Shown here in pieces: positions 56,101-62,100 of a DNA stretch of 64,000 bases. This stretch comes from Antedon mediterranea. Lineage: Eukaryota; Echinodermata; Crinoidea; Comatulida; Antedonidae. Within the stretch, counting starts at the first letter, position 1; each line of letters starts with the position of its first letter. The translations under genes were made by a program, and so were the position numbers. The notes under the pieces were generated by a model. It had not been told where the DNA came from, searched no databases, and was given only the letters and a program-made list of their open reading frames with translations. The stretch is from positions 17,096,288 to 17,160,287 of the forward strand of contig NC_092676.1 in assembly GCF_964355755.1 (NCBI RefSeq), read 5' to 3'.

Positions 56101-59100
56101 AAATTCTTGAATGCCATTCATAGCTGCTATATACAAATTCACATTAGCATTCTGCGCACTCGACATACTGATAATTATTATTCAGAAAGCCTTTTCCATT
56201 ATTGATTAAACAGGATTTGATCGGTTCAACCCATGGTTTTTTCCGTCTGTTTATCGAAAGCAGTTCATAGCAGATCACGTTACCGTGGAAATGAAATAAT
56301 ATGGAAATCTAACACTATGTAAACTAACGTTTCATGGGATCGAATGTTTCGTTATTTGCACTTTATGTTTAAAATTACGATGAAGAACAACGCAACATGA
56401 GTAATTCCTAGCATAGTATTGGCCAAAATATATTGTCGGAATTTCTCATTCATGTAAAAATTCTCACAAAAAACACTTTGAATTCATGAAAAACAACATA
56501 TTTCTTATGTGGACTAAATTTGAACCAGTTCAGTTGTAAACTGTTTTCCAAAAATTATCCATAATTTTTAAAGATAATCAATATCTTCTATATTAATATT
56601 GAGCAATGGTCTTGTATATAATTAATAGCTTACAGTATCTATCCTAAAATACCTTATTTATTATTTTAATATTTTATACACAATTTGAATATACACACGT
56701 AACTATGACATACATTTCACGAGGTACTCTCAACTCAATGACCTAAAAGGAAGAAAACAAAGAGTCTTGAAAATTGATCATTAATTTGGATGCATCTTAA
56801 CAGCTCTTAATAACTCATTGAATACCTCATCGAGTCTGGCTTAGACACATTTCCTGGGTCTTAACATAGAAATAATTAAGCTGTTACCACGCACGCACGC
56901 ATTAAAACACATCAAATCCATGCGGACTAGACACGATGAACAAACAGAAGGATTAACGACCTCAAAGTATCAGTTTCTATCATCGTCACCTAATTATTTT
57001 CATTACACATCACTGACCAGTCACCTGGTCATCTTTAAAGTAGTGATCAATATCGGTCATTTCTGGACATTTACCTGGAAATATTGATCCCTTGTCCGAA
57101 TTACTATATCTTCCTTCTTCTCTAGCCTGGCTTAAAAGTATTCGGCAAGATTATTTTTAGTTTAAAATATGTAATAATAAAAAGTTTTCTGTAGAATTCA
57201 TAAATTTGGTTTCATTGTATTGTTAATTAACTAATAATTAACACTTTTAAGAGAATCTTTTGACACCAATTGGGCATAAATACATAAAATCGAGCTCATT
57301 ACATTGAATGAAAACAGGCTATTAAAACATCCTGAGTAGATTCTTTTTCTGGAACGAACTGGCTGCCTCTACGCCTAGTCGTAAATCTAATCCTAGATTC
57401 TATATTTACACTGATATCGTGCCCCCCTATAGTTTTTAATAAAATACTAATATGTTATGATATCGGTTGTAAGCCAGCTGGATGGCTGAATGGGTAGTAC
57501 CTGCAGGGTCTTACAATTTAATGCTGTGCGTTAGGGTAGGTTTCGAAACTCGTTTTTGGGATTTTTTACATTTTTGTTTTACTCACCATCTTCTTTATTG
57601 ACCATCGTCTTTTCTCATAATTTTCCTAGAGGAATATTTTTTGTTAGGTTACAAGGGCCGCAGGCCCGAGAAAGCGGTCCTTGGCCCGACCGGGTCAATA
57701 GCCGTAGATATAGAATCTAGCTTGGATCTACAACTAGGCGTAGATGCAGCCACTGCGTTTTTTTTATGCGATTTGAGGATTGTGGGTCACATAATATTCA
57801 AACTGCTCCAATGTACTGTTAGGCCTACATCATTGAGTGCAATTTTGTTATATGCAAGTGCAATTCTGTTCAAATATAACTTAAATATTACTTATATTTA
57901 TGATTATTGAATACTCTTGTAACTTTTTTTTTTCTTTTAATAGGCCTATAAACCAATTAATGTTATGCATAACCCCTCCTATAGTCATAAAAAACGGTCA
58001 TGCACAGACTTTTGGTAGATGTGACAAATGTGTAATCATGTGTGTTTTTGTGCAAAGTTTGTGGATGACCATATCAAATGTATGGACCATCAAATTGTTT
58101 TTTAATGAACTTCATTCCAAAGTGGTCTTTATTTTATATATTTATATTTTTCAGATACATTCCGTGCAAATGAGAGTACAATGACTGAAGCAGATATATT
58201 GAAACTTCTAAATGATGTCAAGGAAGGTCGACTGTCGCAAGAGGATGCTTGGGAAAAGGTATAAAGTTCAAATAATCTTTGCACATTCTTATTACTGTAT
58301 CAAGCGTAGGCCTCCTGTACCCACATGATTCAATTAGGAGCTTACCTTTGACCTTGATGACCTAACTCATTCATTCTTATACTAAGTTGCACCCACCTAC
58401 CAAGTTTGAAGACTGGAATAAAGACGGACAGACACGTAAAGATTTGGTAAAATATAGTAAAATGATGTGCTACAGTTCAGACAAATCCTACCAATTTAAG
58501 ATAACTATAGTGGTTATCATAATTAACCTAAGTTACGTTTTGTCCAATGTGCTTGATCTGTCTCCCTCTCTTTTGCTGGATTTATCGTGATGTGGTTTCC
58601 CGATTAATCGTACGATCAAAACGGTACTGGGTATGATCAACTAGCGTTCGTGTTATTTATTCATGGAATCATTGTTGCCAGTAGGTTTTGAACCAACCAC
58701 CCCCCCCCCCTCTTTTCATTTTAAGTGCCCTTTTTAAAACTAAAGACCAGCAGTGGAATAATGTTACAACAATGCCTGAACTAAAATAGCCTAGATCAGA
58801 ATTGTTTCCCATTTTATCAAGCTTAATGTGTTATATTATTATGATATATCCAATTGGGATGCATAGTTTGGAACCTTTTGTACCAATACTCATGCTGTTT
58901 GCGTTAGGACACCTTCTAATTCCTTTGTTTAGGCTAGCGATTTTCTATGAAACATACACCCTATACATTTTAATGTAAACATGCACTCAGTAATTCTGGG
59001 CAATAGTTAGTTGCTTCTCGCACGTTCATGCAACAGAGAGGGCAAAAACACCCGTTACATCCTTAGTAAGTAATATTAGTAATTGTATATATTATGATAA

Positions 59101-62100
59101 ATATGTGGTTGAATAAACTTGACCAGAAATGAATAATACTTTGAATACAGCCTTTCAGGATAGGTTTATTTATATTCACGTCATGCTCCAGATTGTGAAC
59201 TATTAAAAGCGTAAACATTTCAAGATATATTAACGATTTTTGAACTTCAATTTGAGAGCGACGTCCATTATGCTTATCATTATTAATAAACCGTTCGCTC
59301 ATTCATCTGTATTTCGTCCATTGTACCTCAGGGAAACTCTTATATCAACTTTTTTTATGTCCAGTGAAGATTCATTTCGTTTAATTAGTTGAGATGTCCA
59401 AGGGTTATTTACACATTCCATCTATTTACTCGTAATCCGTCTTTGTCACAATTGCCTGATTTTGCCAATATGTTGTTCAATTAACCAAACCGAACTGATG
59501 TTACATTGATAAATGATTCCATGATTTTTATTCATCAACAATCCTCTGTCGGTCTGTTTATGATGTTACATCTGAAACAAAGAGGGCACTATTTACATTG
59601 GTACGGTAATTGGTAACAGAGCTGTATATATTTAACAGTTATAACATTTGAATGATAAGATGCTGTTTGACACAAAATGAAGATGTCTGTGCACTGCCAA
59701 CATTTGCCAAATTCTTATGACTAGATGGCACGCTCGCTTCGCTCGCGTACCATCTAGGTCGTGCCCACAGATGGTTCTCGAATACACAGTATTTTCCAGC
59801 GAGAAAAAAATGGAGATTTCAAATGTACGTACTGCAGGACTATAATACATTGTCGTTTACAGAAACGAATAAATATACACGATGATTTATGTAGTCAGCT
59901 AAAATTAGCACCCTGGGAATTACTTCCGAGAGAGAAACAAAATGAGTCAAATTTTTTTATTATTTTTTATTTAAACAAACCCAATTTGTGTTTTGTATGT
60001 AACATTAAGGGTTGAGGGATGGGGGAAGAAGATAGGTACAAAGAGGAAACATTTTAAAATATATTCTTATCCACTCAGTAACGAAATATTGTTTTTAATG
60101 TTTTATAGGCCTACAGTATAAATAATATACCACTAAATACAGTAAAACATTTACGATTTAATACTTTGTTAAAACTCTCACTGTCATAGTCGATTGAAAT
60201 AGTAAAGTACATGTAACGATACACCACTACGTACGTTTATATATATTTTAATTATTAATTAATACAAACGTTGAGAAGCAACTGTCAGTAATAACGTTTA
60301 TTTATTTGTATATTATATGTTTATAATCTAACAGTAGGGCCTACCCACACTCACAGTAATAAAGTTTATTTGTATATTTGTTTATATTATATCTAACAGT
60401 ACCAACACTCACAGTAAGACATTTGCGATTCAAATTGACAGCATTGCAATACTATTTATGTTTATTCTCCAAGGGGGCCCATAAATCTAAATCTATACCT
60501 CTATGGTTAAACCAATTAATTTGGAATGTTCCATTCATCACAAATCAATACATTTGTAAAAACGTATATTACATGTATCAAAATAGCATTTTTTAAAGAA
60601 AATCGGCCTGTCTTCAACATTATGATGCTGTACTCGAACTGTTCAACCGGTTTTCAGCTATTAAAAACAATTATCGTAGGAGGAGATAGGAAAATGCGAA
60701 GTGTCCTCGTATTTTTGTGTGCGGGTATTTTTCAAATTGACATCCATTAGACAGTGTATACCACGATCGGAAAACACCCCTATTTGGGGCAAATCGTTGA
60801 ACCTAAATTTGTTTTAATCGTCAATAACTAATTATCACTACATTACATCAGGTGGTTAAAATTAGTACCGAAAGTACGAACCAACTTTATATACCATCGA
60901 GTAAACATTCTAGAAATAACGCACGATTTACCGATTTTTGCCCTTACGTAAATTTATATATAGATGTGATATTTGTTCATTTGTCCGTTTCAATTTTGCC
61001 TTTATTTACAGTACTATTTTCATACACTTTTCAATCTACTTAAACAACTATTCTCAGCATTTGATGTCATGATGTGATTTATTTTTCAAATAATAACGAT
61101 TGACATAACTAATAAGTCACGTTCCCAGAGCTGGATGTCGCATCAACAAGTTATTAATCATCATTTTCAAATGTATAAGTAAGTTTGAGAAAATATATGA
61201 AAAAGTAAAGCTGTATGTTGCTTTTTGATGGAAATGAAACCACATGCCTGGTATGGATGTTGATATTCACAGAACTGAATGTAGTCTTTTTATATACGTC
61301 TGTGAATGTTGAGTGCAAAAATAATACTAATCACATGTGCTAATGCATGTTTTAATCAATTTCTTTTTTTAGATGAAGTCCCACGAAGATCGACAAAAAC
61401 CAGTAGAAGAATTACTCTACAGTGTAGATGAAGTAAGCATTCAAACATATAAACATTTATATTAGATAATTTGTATTTAAATTATGCCATCTTAATATTT
61501 GGGAGTGCCCAAAATAATGCCCTCTATATCTGACCAATGTTTAATTTGTCCCAATTGGTACCTCAGTTCAGTCAGCTTTTTGGTCCATAAATTGTGTTTC
61601 TCAACATACAATTATTTAAAGAATATAAGAGAATTTTGAAACTGTGTAATAGTTGGAGATGATTAAGATAAATAATTTGGATAACAATGGGATACATCAT
61701 TCCTCATTAATCTGTAGGCCTATTTTCCTTTATTCTACTTTTTCAGATGGATTGCCAGAGTTCATATAAACCAGGGAAGCAGAAGAAAAAGAAAGCCGAT
61801 GAGCCTGGATTTATTATGTTAAATCAAGGTTTGTAGTGTTCATGTACAGTATTACTAATTTAACAATCTTGAATATGTGTTGTCCCCCAAAAATAGGCCA
61901 GTATGTAATTAATTGATAAAGTTAATCACTTCCATAAAAACATGTTTTCAATTATAAAAGGACATGATAAAAGGTTATACATTTTTTCAGGCAATAATTT
62001 TTTTTTAAATCCAAATTTTGGGTCAAAGTGAAATAAATATGTGACAAAATGGCATATTCATAGTTCCATGTACTGTAAGGTAGGATTAATTGAAAATGAT

